64,000 nt of DNA from Robiginitalea marina (GTDB lineage: Bacteria; Bacteroidota; Bacteroidia; Flavobacteriales; Flavobacteriaceae). Every line of letters begins with the position of its first letter. Position 1 is the first letter of the stretch. This document shows positions 49,596-58,372 of the stretch, piece by piece. A program made the translations under genes and the position numbers. Below the pieces are notes generated by a model, which saw only the letters and a list, made by a program, of their open reading frames with translations, had not been told where the DNA came from and did no database searches. The stretch is from positions 1-64,000 of the forward strand of contig NZ_JAMXIB010000006.1 in NCBI RefSeq assembly GCF_024006985.1, read 5' to 3'.

Positions 49596-51974
49596 ATGGA
49601 AGACACTTCCTGCTTTCACTGCGGGGCCCCCTGCGATTTGGAGGAAATCCGTTATGACGGAAAACCCTTTTGCTGCAACGGATGCAAAACGGTCTATCAA
49701 ATCTTCCAGGATAACGACCTCGACTACTATTACCAACTGGAAGGGGCACCGGGGAACTCCCCGGCTTCCGAAAAAGGGCGGTACGATTTCCTGGACGACC
49801 CCCTGATCGCAGAACGCCTGCTGGAATTCCAGGATGCCTCCCACCATATTGTAGTGCTTTCCATCCCGCAGATCCATTGCAGTTCCTGTATCTGGATCCT
49901 TGAAAACCTCCACCGCCTGAACCCGGGAGTGTACAGCAGCCAGGTGGATTTCCCCAAAAGGGAGGCGCGCATCCACTTCGACCCTGAAAAAATCAGCCTC
50001 AAGGACCTGGCAGGCCTGCTGAGCGCCATCGGATACGAGCCTTCCATTACCCTGGAAGACTATTCCGGCACCAAAAAGAAGGCCGACCGGAAACTGATTT
50101 ACCAGCTGGGGGTGGCCGGGTTTGCCTTCGGCAACATCATGTTCCTGTCGTTCCCCGAATACTTCGAAACCGGGGAATTCTGGCTGGAACAGTATAAGGG
50201 ATTGTTCCGGTGGATCATGTTCAGCTTTTCAGTTCCGGTAGTGGTGTATTCCGGCTCGGGATACCTGGTATCGGCCTACAAGGGGCTTCGCTCGGGCCTT
50301 CTCAATATCGACGTGCCCATCGCCCTGGGCATCCTCGTGCTCTTCCTGAGGAGTACCGCGGAGATCGTATTCGACCTGGGGCAGGGGTTTTTCGACAGCC
50401 TTTCCGGGCTGGTCTTCTTCCTGCTGCTCGGGAAATTCTTCCAACAGCGCACCTATTCCTACCTCTCTTTTGAAAGGGACTACAAATCGTACTTCCCCAT
50501 TGCCGTCACCCGCCTCCTGGATGGCGGGAGGGAAGAAAATATCCCCGTCTACGAAGTGCAGAAAGGCGACCGGTTGCTCATCCGCAACGGCTCCCTGGTC
50601 CCTGCAGACTCCATCCTGCTCCGGGGGGCGGGGGAAATAGACTATAGCTTTGTAACCGGGGAGGCCCGTCCTGTGAGCAAGCAGAGCGGGGAACGCCTGT
50701 ATGCCGGGGGCAAACAGCTTCAGGGGGCCATCGAGATCGAAGTCCTCAAGCCGGTCTCCCAAAGCTACCTCACCGAGTTGTGGAGCGACGCGGCCTTTTC
50801 CAAAAGTTCCAAAACCGGCTTCCGCACCCTCACCGACCGCATCGGGAAACGGTTCACCCTGGCCGTACTGGCCATCGCCTTCACCGCCGCAGCCTTCTGG
50901 CTTTGGAAAGATGCCTCCATGTCCCTTAACGTGCTCACCGCCGTACTGATCATTGCCTGCCCGTGCGCAATTGCCCTGGCTGCGCCATTTACCCTGGGGA
51001 ACCTGCTGCGGATTTTTGGCAAAAGGGGGTTCTATGTAAAGGATACAGAAAGCCTGGAGCGCATGGCCCTGGTCGACACCGCTATTTTCGACAAAACCGG
51101 CACCCTGACCACCAGCCGGAAAAACAGCATTCGGTATACCGGGATCGAACTGACGGAACAGGAATCAGAAGTGTTGAAAAATACCCTTCGGGCTTCCGGT
51201 CATCCCCTGAGCCAGGCCCTGTACCGGCAGCTGGCCCCTTATAACATCGTCCCCCTGGATGACTTTGAAGAGCACCTGGGGCAGGGGCTGGAAGGCCGGG
51301 TGGCCGACCAGCAGATCAGGGTGGGGTCGAGCCGCTTTGTGCGGGGGGAGGACCCTTCCGCGGAGGAAGGCACGGAAGTACACATCAGCGCCAACAACGC
51401 CTACCGCGGCCGCTTCATCATCCAGAACAGTTACCGGGAGGGGGCTGGCAGGCTCCTGGAACGCATGGGGCACGACTATTCCCTGGCCGTCCTTTCCGGC
51501 GACAATGAATCGGAAAGGGCTTTCCTCGGGGAGTTGCTGCCCCCTTTAACCCCCATGTACTTTAACCAGAAACCCGTTCAAAAGCTGGAGTTTATCAGGG
51601 AATTGCAGCGACAGGGGCGCAACGTGCTTATGGTGGGGGACGGACTGAACGACGCCGGGGCCCTGGCCCAAAGCCAGGTGGGGATCGCGGTAAGTGAAGA
51701 CGCCGGCCTTTTTACCCCGGCCTGTGACGCTATTCTGGACGGGCGGCGGTTTTCGGAGCTCGATGCCTTCCTGAAAATCACCCGGAAGGGAATGAAAATT
51801 ATTTACCTGAGTTTTGCCCTTTCGCTTTTGTATAATCTCGCTGGTTTGTATTTTGCGGTAACCGGGGAGCTGGAACCGGTCATTGCCGCCATCCTGATGC
51901 CCCTCAGTTCCATCAGCATCGTGTCCTTCACCACGGCAGCCACCAACTGGATCGGAAGAACCCTCAAGAAATGA
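49596..51974 (+). CDS. ccoI: cbb3-type oxidase assembly copper P-type ATPase
   Basis: A 792-residue heavy-metal P1B-type ATPase that exports copper for maturation of the cbb3 oxidase. An N-terminal cysteine cluster (CFHCGAPC, FCCNGCKTVYQIF) typical of CcoI/FixI precedes an HMA-like domain with CSSC (about residue 93). The membrane CPC motif is C455-P-C457 (IIACPCAIAL), the phosphorylation site D499 (DKTGTLT), and GDGLNDAGALAQSQVGIAV is the hinge. First gene of the cco operon, with an FNR box upstream. Confidence 0.95.
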   Translation: MEDTSCFHCGAPCDLEEIRYDGKPFCCNGCKTVYQIFQDNDLDYYYQLEGAPGNSPASEKGRYDFLDDPLIAERLLEFQDASHHIVVLSIPQIHCSSCIWILENLHRLNPGVYSSQVDFPKREARIHFDPEKISLKDLAGLLSAIGYEPSITLEDYSGTKKKADRKLIYQLGVAGFAFGNIMFLSFPEYFETGEFWLEQYKGLFRWIMFSFSVPVVVYSGSGYLVSAYKGLRSGLLNIDVPIALGILVLFLRSTAEIVFDLGQGFFDSLSGLVFFLLLGKFFQQRTYSYLSFERDYKSYFPIAVTRLLDGGREENIPVYEVQKGDRLLIRNGSLVPADSILLRGAGEIDYSFVTGEARPVSKQSGERLYAGGKQLQGAIEIEVLKPVSQSYLTELWSDAAFSKSSKTGFRTLTDRIGKRFTLAVLAIAFTAAAFWLWKDASMSLNVLTAVLIIACPCAIALAAPFTLGNLLRIFGKRGFYVKDTESLERMALVDTAIFDKTGTLTTSRKNSIRYTGIELTEQESEVLKNTLRASGHPLSQALYRQLAPYNIVPLDDFEEHLGQGLEGRVADQQIRVGSSRFVRGEDPSAEEGTEVHISANNAYRGRFIIQNSYREGAGRLLERMGHDYSLAVLSGDNESERAFLGELLPPLTPMYFNQKPVQKLEFIRELQRQGRNVLMVGDGLNDAGALAQSQVGIAVSEDAGLFTPACDAILDGRRFSELDAFLKITRKGMKIIYLSFALSLLYNLAGLYFAVTGELEPVIAAILMPLSSISIVSFTTAATNWIGRTLKK

Positions 51975-52044
51975 ACAACCTGATAAATATCATATTTTCG
52001 AATAACGGGACAGGCCTAGTTTTACAGCCAAATTCCGCCTGGGT

Positions 52045-52242
52045 ATGAGCGTGATTTACCTGTTGCTTGCTATCAGCATCCTGATAGCCCTGGTTTTTTT
52101 TGCCGCCTTTGTCTTCTCGGTAAGGAAGGGCCAGTACGACGATTCCTATACGCCCTCGGTGCGCATGCTCTTTGAGGATGAGCTCCTCCCCAGGGACCCC
52201 GAACCCGAAAATCCGGACCACCAACAGAATAATACCAACTAA
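52045..52242 (+). CDS. ccoS: cbb3-type oxidase assembly protein CcoS
   Basis: A 65-residue protein with one N-terminal transmembrane helix (VIYLLLAISILIALVFFAAFVFSV), the following basic RKGQYDD, and a tail SVRMLFEDE. This length and pattern identify CcoS, needed for insertion of heme and copper into CcoN. It lies 70 bp after ccoI and 15 bp before ccoNO. Confidence 0.93.
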   Translation: MSVIYLLLAISILIALVFFAAFVFSVRKGQYDDSYTPSVRMLFEDELLPRDPEPENPDHQQNNTN

Positions 52243-52257
52243 ACATCGATCTGTTTT

Positions 52258-54459
52258 ATGGAGATTCAGCAATTTCATTATGACAACAAAATCGTACAGA
52301 AGTTCCTGTACGCCACCCTGCTCTGGGGGGTGGTAGGCATGCTGGTCGGCCTGCTGCTGGCCTTTATGTTCCTGTTCCCCAACCTTACGGACGGGATTTC
52401 CTGGCTGAGTTTTGGGCGCCTGCGCCCGCTGCACACCAATGCGGTGATTTTCGCCTTCGTGGGGAATGCCCTGTTTGCTGGGATATATTACTCTACCCAG
52501 CGGCTGCTGAAAGCCCGGATGTTCAGCGACTGGCTGAGCAATTTCAACTTCTGGGGCTGGCAGGCCATCATTGTCGCGGCAGCCATCTCCCTGCCCCTGG
52601 GATATTCCACCTCCAAGGAGTACGCCGAACTGGAATGGCCGATCGACATTGCCATTGCCGTGGTCTGGGTGGCCTTTGGGTGGAACTTTGTCGGCACTAT
52701 GCTTAAACGACGCCAGCGGCACCTTTATGTCGCTATCTGGTTTTACCTTGCCACCATCGTCACGGTGGCGGTTCTCCATATTTTCAACAGCCTGGAATTG
52801 CCCGTGAGCGCGATGAAAAGCTACTCGGTGTACGCCGGGGTGCAGGATGCCCTGGTGCAATGGTGGTACGGGCATAATGCCGTGGCCTTCTTCCTGACCA
52901 CCCCCTTCCTGGGGCTGATGTATTATTTCATCCCCAAAGCGGCCAACCGGCCGATCTATTCCTACCGGCTCTCCATCGTCCACTTCTGGTCGCTGATCTT
53001 TATCTATATCTGGGCGGGGCCACACCACCTGCTCTATTCTTCCCTGCCCGACTGGGCCCAGAACCTGGGGGTCACTTTTTCTGTGATGCTCATCGCCCCT
53101 TCCTGGGGGGGGATGATCAACGGGTTGCTCACCCTGAGGGGCGCCTGGGACAAGGTGCGCACCAGCCCGGTGCTTAAATTCATGGTGGTTGCCATCACCG
53201 GTTACGGGATGGCCACCTTCGAGGGGCCCATGCTGTCCCTGAAAAACATCAACGCCATCGCCCACTTCAGCGACTGGATCATCGCCCACGTCCACGTGGG
53301 GGCCCTTTCGTGGAACGGGTTCCTGACCTTCGGGATGATTTACTGGCTGGTGCCCCGCATGTTCAATACGCGGCTGCACTCCATCGGTATGGCAAACTTC
53401 CACTTCTGGATCGGGACGCTGGGGATTGTCCTCTATGCCCTGCCGATGTATGTAGCCGGGTTTACCCAGGCCCTGATGTGGAAGGAATTCAACCCCGACG
53501 GCACCCTGGTGTACGGGAACTTCCTGGAAACCGTAAACGAGATCCTGCCGATGTACTGGATGCGGGCCATTGGCGGCACCATGTACCTGATCGGGATGTT
53601 CGTGATGCTGTATAATGTGATCGCAACCATCCGCTCGGGAAGCAAGGTGACCGATGAGCTGGCAGAAGCCCCCGCCCTGAGCCGCATCAGCGGACGCCGG
53701 AAAGCCGGGGAAAAATACCACACCTGGCTGGAGCGCAAGCCCATACAGATGACCCTCCTGGCTACGATTGCCATCCTGATCGGAGGGGTGGTGCAGATCA
53801 TCCCAACCCTGTTGGTGAAGTCGAACATCCCCACCATCACCAGTGTAAAACCGTATACCCCCCTGGAACTCGAGGGAAGGGACCTGTACATCCGAGAGGG
53901 GTGCGTGGGGTGCCACTCCCAGATGGTGCGCCCCTTCCGCAGTGAAGTGGAGCGGTATGGCGAATACGCAAAGGCCGGGGAATTCGTGTACGACCACCCC
54001 TTCCTGTGGGGCAGCAAACGGACCGGGCCCGACCTGCTGCGCGTAGGGGGCAAATATTCCGACAGCTGGCACCTGAACCATATGTACGACCCGCAAAGCA
54101 CCTCTTCGGGCTCCATCATGCCCGCCTACCAGTGGCTGGTCAGGAACGCCCACGACCGCAGCGATATCCAGGCCAAAATGAAGGCCATGGTGACCCTCGG
54201 GGTCCCTTATACGGAAGAAGACATCGCAGCAGCGGAGGCTTCCATGGAAGCCCAGGCCGCCCAAATTGAGGAAAACCTGTATACCGACCCGGAATTCGCA
54301 AGGAGCTATGAGGAGGAAAAGGCCTACGCCCGCGAAAACGGCCTGGAGTTTGTAGAGATGCGCGACCGGGAAATCGTGGCCCTGATCGCCTACCTGCAAC
54401 GGCTCGGGACCGACATCAAAATCGAACAAAACACGGAAGTAGCCTTAGAAAAGCCCTGA
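52258..54459 (+). CDS. ccoNO: Fused cbb3-type cytochrome c oxidase subunits I and II
   Basis: A 733-residue fusion. Residues 1-480 form CcoN, the heme-copper catalytic subunit with 12 helices: RPLHTNAVIFAF, GHNAVAFFLTT, GPHHLLYSSLP and IAHVHVGALSWNGF supply heme b, CuB and heme b3 histidines. Residues about 495-733 form CcoO, a membrane-tethered monoheme cytochrome c with CVGCH at 549-553 and QMVRPFRSEVERYG; methionine ligand probably in GSIMPAYQWL. Fusion of N and O is usual in Bacteroidota. High oxygen affinity fits FNR control. Confidence 0.96.
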   Translation: MEIQQFHYDNKIVQKFLYATLLWGVVGMLVGLLLAFMFLFPNLTDGISWLSFGRLRPLHTNAVIFAFVGNALFAGIYYSTQRLLKARMFSDWLSNFNFWGWQAIIVAAAISLPLGYSTSKEYAELEWPIDIAIAVVWVAFGWNFVGTMLKRRQRHLYVAIWFYLATIVTVAVLHIFNSLELPVSAMKSYSVYAGVQDALVQWWYGHNAVAFFLTTPFLGLMYYFIPKAANRPIYSYRLSIVHFWSLIFIYIWAGPHHLLYSSLPDWAQNLGVTFSVMLIAPSWGGMINGLLTLRGAWDKVRTSPVLKFMVVAITGYGMATFEGPMLSLKNINAIAHFSDWIIAHVHVGALSWNGFLTFGMIYWLVPRMFNTRLHSIGMANFHFWIGTLGIVLYALPMYVAGFTQALMWKEFNPDGTLVYGNFLETVNEILPMYWMRAIGGTMYLIGMFVMLYNVIATIRSGSKVTDELAEAPALSRISGRRKAGEKYHTWLERKPIQMTLLATIAILIGGVVQIIPTLLVKSNIPTITSVKPYTPLELEGRDLYIREGCVGCHSQMVRPFRSEVERYGEYAKAGEFVYDHPFLWGSKRTGPDLLRVGGKYSDSWHLNHMYDPQSTSSGSIMPAYQWLVRNAHDRSDIQAKMKAMVTLGVPYTEEDIAAAEASMEAQAAQIEENLYTDPEFARSYEEEKAYARENGLEFVEMRDREIVALIAYLQRLGTDIKIEQNTEVALEKP

Positions 54460-54462
54460 GCC

Positions 54463-54654
54463 ATGATGAAAATCGTTAAAAGCCATTTGGAGACTATCGA
54501 AGGGGTGGCGACCTACCCCATGATCTCCCTGCTGATCTTTTTTGTGTTCTTTGGCCTGTTGCTCTGGTGGGTGCTCACCACCTCAAAGGAGCGGATCAAG
54601 GAGATGAAAGAGATGCCACTGGATGACCAACAACCTAAACCTTTTGACCAATGA
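54463..54654 (+). CDS. ccoQ: CcoQ-like cbb3 oxidase small subunit
   Basis: A 63-residue protein with one transmembrane helix (MISLLIFFVFFGLLLWWVLTT) and a charged tail. Position between ccoNO (3 bp gap) and ccoP (ATGA overlap) and its size identify CcoQ, which stabilises the oxidase complex. Either of two adjacent ATGs could be used. Confidence 0.85.
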   Translation: MMKIVKSHLETIEGVATYPMISLLIFFVFFGLLLWWVLTTSKERIKEMKEMPLDDQQPKPFDQ

Positions 54655-55619
54655 GAAATTCAACCCCCTGGTGGATCCGGGTCCCGCTGCTTTTCTTCAC
54701 CATCTTCGCCCTGATGGAATACTTTATCGATTCCGGGGACCAGCCCGCCTTTATCGCCTATCCGATGACGCAGTATTTCCTGCTGCTGGTGCTGCTGCTG
54801 CTGATCGCCATAGAATTGATCCTGAAATCCATTGAGAACGTCATGTTCCAAACCCTCTCCGAGGAAGCCAAGGCGCGTTACCTGGCCTCCAAAAGCAAGC
54901 GTTGGGAATGGACCTGGGGCAGGGAACTCTACCAGAAACTCCTGGGCTCGCGACCCATTGAGGAAGAAGGGGAGATCATCCTCGACCACGACTACGACGG
55001 CATCAAGGAGCTGGATAACCGCCTGCCCCCCTGGTGGATCTACCTGTTTTATATCACCATTGCCTTCGGAGCGGTGTACCTGGTGCGCTTCCATATCCTG
55101 AACGACTACGACCAGGCCGAGGAATACCAGCAGGAAATGGTTGCAGCCCGCATGGCCATAGAGGAATACAAGAAAACTGCGAAGGACCTTGTAGATGTCA
55201 ATACCGTGGAACTGCTGACCGAGTCCTCGGACCTTAAAGCAGGGGAAGCCATCTTTTCCGGGAACTGCGCGGTGTGCCATATGATCGATGGGGGCGGCGG
55301 TATCGGCCCCAACCTCACCGATGATTACTGGGTCCTGGGGGGCGGGATCAGGAACATTTTCCAGACCATTTCCGAAGGGGGCCGGGCCGGCAAGGGCATG
55401 GTCGCCTGGAAAACCAACCTGAAACCCCTTGAAATGGCCCAGGTGGCCAGTTACATCATGACCCTCCACGGGACGACCCCGGCCAACCCGAAAGCCCCGG
55501 AAGGGGAAATCTGGATGGACCCGAATGCCCCGGTAGACGAGGTGGAGGTACAGGTCGATTCCACGGGTGTGGAAGTCCTGATGGAAACCGACACCCCGAA
55601 CCCCCTGGAAGGGGAATAA
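54651..55619 (+). CDS. ccoP: cbb3-type cytochrome c oxidase subunit III
   Basis: A 322-residue membrane cytochrome c that feeds electrons to CcoNO. Two N-terminal helices (WWIRVPLLFFTIFALMEYF and YFLLLVLLLLIAIELIL) and a third near residue 130 precede one cytochrome c domain with CAVCH at 206-210 and GKGMVAWKTNLKP supplying the methionine ligand. Proteobacterial CcoP has two heme sites; only one CxxCH is present here. Overlaps ccoQ by 4 bp and is followed by ccoG after 42 bp. Confidence 0.94.
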   Translation: MRNSTPWWIRVPLLFFTIFALMEYFIDSGDQPAFIAYPMTQYFLLLVLLLLIAIELILKSIENVMFQTLSEEAKARYLASKSKRWEWTWGRELYQKLLGSRPIEEEGEIILDHDYDGIKELDNRLPPWWIYLFYITIAFGAVYLVRFHILNDYDQAEEYQQEMVAARMAIEEYKKTAKDLVDVNTVELLTESSDLKAGEAIFSGNCAVCHMIDGGGGIGPNLTDDYWVLGGGIRNIFQTISEGGRAGKGMVAWKTNLKPLEMAQVASYIMTLHGTTPANPKAPEGEIWMDPNAPVDEVEVQVDSTGVEVLMETDTPNPLEGE

Positions 55620-55661
55620 CCCAAACCAAAAGGCGGGACCTTTTTAAAGAAACCGCGACAC

Positions 55662-57077
55662 ATGGAAGAACCGCAAAATTTCAGGGACAGCATTGGCACC
55701 ATTAGCGAAGAAGGAAAGCGGGCCTGGGTTTACCCCAAAAAACCCGGCGGGCGCTTTTACACCTACAGGAAGTGGGTAAGTTATGCGCTCCTGGCCTTCC
55801 TCTTGGCGGCGCCTTTCATCAAGGTGGGGGGAAACCAGTTCCTGATGTTCAATGTCCTGGAACGGCGGTTCAATATTTTCGGGTTTCCCTTCTGGCCGCA
55901 GGACTTCCACCTCTTTGTCATTTCGATGATCATCGGGGTCATCGGCATTGCCCTGTTCACGGTGGCCTTCGGACGGATTTTCTGCGGGTGGATGTGCCCC
56001 CAGACCATCTTCATGGAGATGGTGTTCCGACGGATCGAATTCTGGATTGACGGGGACCGGGGAGCACAGATGCGCCTGGCACGGCAACCCTGGAACGCGG
56101 AAAAAATCCGCAAACGGGTCCTGAAGTGGTCGGTGTTCTTTGTTATTTCCTTTGCCATTGCAAATGTCTTCCTGGCCTACCTGATCGGCAGCGACAGGCT
56201 CTTCCAGTACGTGACTGAAGGCCCGGCGGCCCACCTCAGCACCCTGGTGGCCCTGCTGATCTTTACCGGGGTCTTCTACTTTGTCTTCGCCTGGTTTCGC
56301 GAACAGGTCTGTATTATCGCCTGTCCCTATGGGCGGATGCAGGGGGTACTGCTCGATGACAAATCCATCGTGGTGGCCTACGATTACAAACGGGGCGAGG
56401 GGGAACAGGGACGCAAGAAATTCCGCAAGGGAGAAGACCGGGCAGCCCTCGGATACGGCGATTGCATCGACTGCCTGCAGTGCGTGCACGTATGCCCCAC
56501 CGGGATAGACATCCGCAACGGAACCCAGCTGGAATGCGTGAACTGTACGGCATGCATCGATGAGTGCGATACCATCATGGAAAAAGTGGGCCTCCCCAAA
56601 GGGCTCATCCGCTATGCCAGCGAGGCAGAGATCGCCGAGAAGTCCAAATTCCGGTTTACCCCGCGCATGAAGGGGTATGCCGCCGTCTTGTTTATCCTGA
56701 CGGGGGTGCTGGTGGGCATGTTGTTCCTCCGCAATGAAGTGGAGGCAACCATCCTGCGCCTTCCCGGACAGCTTTATGAGCGGAAAGACAATAATGTAAT
56801 CAGCAATGTGTATACCTTTAAACTGATCAACAAGACCACCCGAACCATCCCCGACATCCATTTCAAGCTCCTATCGCACCCGGGGGAGATTACCTTTGTC
56901 AGGGGCGATGGTTTTGAGGTCCCGGCCCAGGAACTGAGCGAGGGAACCCTGTTTATCGAAATCAACAGCGCCGCCCTGAGCGGCGACAAAGACCAACTCA
57001 AAATCGGGGTATACAGCGGGGAGACCCTGATCGAAACCGCGAAGGCGCGTTTTCTTGCGCCCCGCCCCTATAACTAA
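55662..57077 (+). CDS. ccoG: cbb3 oxidase accessory protein CcoG
   Basis: A 471-residue membrane iron-sulfur protein. Transmembrane helices at the N-terminal half surround FCGWMCPQTIFMEM and CIIACPYGRMQGVL; then a two-cluster ferredoxin segment CIDCLQCVHVCPTGIDI and CVNCTACIDECDTIM. The C-terminal IgG-like domain (after about residue 340) is the usual FixG tail. CcoG is a copper(II) reductase used in oxidase copper loading. It abuts ccoH directly. Confidence 0.94.
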   Translation: MEEPQNFRDSIGTISEEGKRAWVYPKKPGGRFYTYRKWVSYALLAFLLAAPFIKVGGNQFLMFNVLERRFNIFGFPFWPQDFHLFVISMIIGVIGIALFTVAFGRIFCGWMCPQTIFMEMVFRRIEFWIDGDRGAQMRLARQPWNAEKIRKRVLKWSVFFVISFAIANVFLAYLIGSDRLFQYVTEGPAAHLSTLVALLIFTGVFYFVFAWFREQVCIIACPYGRMQGVLLDDKSIVVAYDYKRGEGEQGRKKFRKGEDRAALGYGDCIDCLQCVHVCPTGIDIRNGTQLECVNCTACIDECDTIMEKVGLPKGLIRYASEAEIAEKSKFRFTPRMKGYAAVLFILTGVLVGMLFLRNEVEATILRLPGQLYERKDNNVISNVYTFKLINKTTRTIPDIHFKLLSHPGEITFVRGDGFEVPAQELSEGTLFIEINSAALSGDKDQLKIGVYSGETLIETAKARFLAPRPYN

Positions 57078-57530
57078 ATGACTATGAAATTCAACTGGGG
57101 AACCGGCATTGTCTTGTCCTTTATCGCTTTCATCCTGTTCATCGGCTACTTTGTGGTCCTCTCCACGCGCGACCCGGCCTCGAACCACGACCTGGTGACC
57201 GAGGACTATTATAAAAAAGAGCTCAGGTACCAGGATGACCTGGATGCCTCGGCCAACCTTGAAAATTCAGGCGGCTCCGTAACCCTTCAGGTCACCCGGG
57301 AAGGGATCTGGGTTCGTTTTCCCGAGGCTATGGACCCCGAAAAAATAAAAGGCACTGTGTCCCTGTACAGGCCCTCCAACAAAAAGTTGGATTTTGTCGC
57401 TCCCATACGACTGTCCAACGGGCAATTGCTCATACCCGATAGCCGCCTTTTGGAGGGCCGATGGGACCTACGGGCCGAGTGGGACTACGAAGGGAAGCCC
57501 TACCTCTATCGCGGCCGGGTGACCTACTGA
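57078..57530 (+). CDS. ccoH: FixH/CcoH family cbb3 assembly protein
   Basis: A 150-residue protein with one N-terminal helix (IVLSFIAFILFIGYFVVLS) and a periplasmic domain containing DLVTEDYYKKELRYQDDLDA and ending RGRVTY. This matches FixH/CcoH, which helps assemble the cbb3 complex. It starts at the base after the ccoG stop. Confidence 0.92.
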   Translation: MTMKFNWGTGIVLSFIAFILFIGYFVVLSTRDPASNHDLVTEDYYKKELRYQDDLDASANLENSGGSVTLQVTREGIWVRFPEAMDPEKIKGTVSLYRPSNKKLDFVAPIRLSNGQLLIPDSRLLEGRWDLRAEWDYEGKPYLYRGRVTY

Positions 57531-57617
57531 GTCTTAAACACCTCCTCGCCCCTGCAACCCTGCAGGTTCAGCGGGGATTAACCGAAGCAGCCCCGGGCGG
57601 GGCGCAGAAAAAACGAA

Positions 57618-58331
57618 ATGGAAATACTGGGAACTGCCATGGTTCTGGGGTTACTGGGAAGCCTGCACTGCATAGGGATGTGCGGCCCCATAGCCTTTAT
57701 GCTCCCCCTGAAGCGCAACGACCCGTACCGGCAGTGGGGGCAACTGGGCATCTACCACATGGGGCGCCTGCTGGCCTATGGCATGATCGGCCTGGTTTTC
57801 GGCCTGATCGGAAAAGGCCTGTACCTTTTCGGGTTCCAGCAAAAACTGTCCATTGTGCTCGGGGTGGTGATGATCCTTACCGTACTGATCCCGGGGAAGG
57901 TCTTCCGCGGCTGGAAACCGGCGCAGCCGGTGTACCGCCTGCTGGGCCGGTTGCAGGGCGCCCTGGGGGCACAACTCAAAACCGGGAAGGGTGATGCGTT
58001 CCTGAGCATTGGCTTTTTGAATGGCCTGTTGCCCTGCGGGCTGGTCTATATGGCCCTGATCGGGGCCCTCGCCATGGCCTCCGCCCCCATGGGGGCGCTG
58101 TACATGATGGTTTTCGGGGCCGGGACTATCCCATTGATGAGCGGGGCGGCCCTGTTGGGGAAGATGTTCAAGGGGGCATGGGTACCCAGGGTCCGCCAGT
58201 GGATCCCTGCATTCGTGGTGGTCATCGGCCTGCTTTTTATCCTCAGGGGAATGGGGTTGGGCATCCCCTATGTTTCCCCAAAAGCACCCGAAGCAGGCCA
58301 GGTAAACACCAGCATGGAATGCCATCCCTAA
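57618..58331 (+). CDS. TauE/SafE family membrane protein linked to cbb3 genes
   Basis: A 237-residue six-helix membrane protein of the sulfite exporter TauE/SafE (DsbD-like) family. It begins MEILGTAMVLGLLGSLHCIGMCGPIAFML, where CxxxC in helix 1 recalls DsbD/CcdA and copper-handling relatives; GLLPCGLVYMALIGALA is the second repeat's core. Its place after ccoH suggests a role in copper or thiol supply for the oxidase; that is inference. Starts 87 bp after ccoH. Confidence 0.85.
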   Translation: MEILGTAMVLGLLGSLHCIGMCGPIAFMLPLKRNDPYRQWGQLGIYHMGRLLAYGMIGLVFGLIGKGLYLFGFQQKLSIVLGVVMILTVLIPGKVFRGWKPAQPVYRLLGRLQGALGAQLKTGKGDAFLSIGFLNGLLPCGLVYMALIGALAMASAPMGALYMMVFGAGTIPLMSGAALLGKMFKGAWVPRVRQWIPAFVVVIGLLFILRGMGLGIPYVSPKAPEAGQVNTSMECHP

Positions 58332-58338
58332 AATTCGG

Positions 58339-58346
58339 TACTTTTG
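58339..58346 (+). promoter_or_regulatory. -7 element TACTTTTG for haloperoxidase-like gene
   Basis: Exact TAnnTTTG match just after the stop of the preceding gene and 26 bases before the ATG at 58373. It makes the following gene a separate transcription unit from the cco operon. Confidence 0.5.
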
Positions 58347-58372
58347 CCTGCAGATTAGAAACAACCTTTATC

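Noticed and set aside
51964-54429. 821-codon minus-strand frame
   Set aside because: Antisense to ccoS and ccoNO; composition rich in His/Gly/Pro and without domain character.
58178-58372. Upstream extension of the haloperoxidase-like gene
   Set aside because: It overlaps the preceding membrane protein gene; the lipoprotein signal peptide and the -7 element fix the start at 58373.
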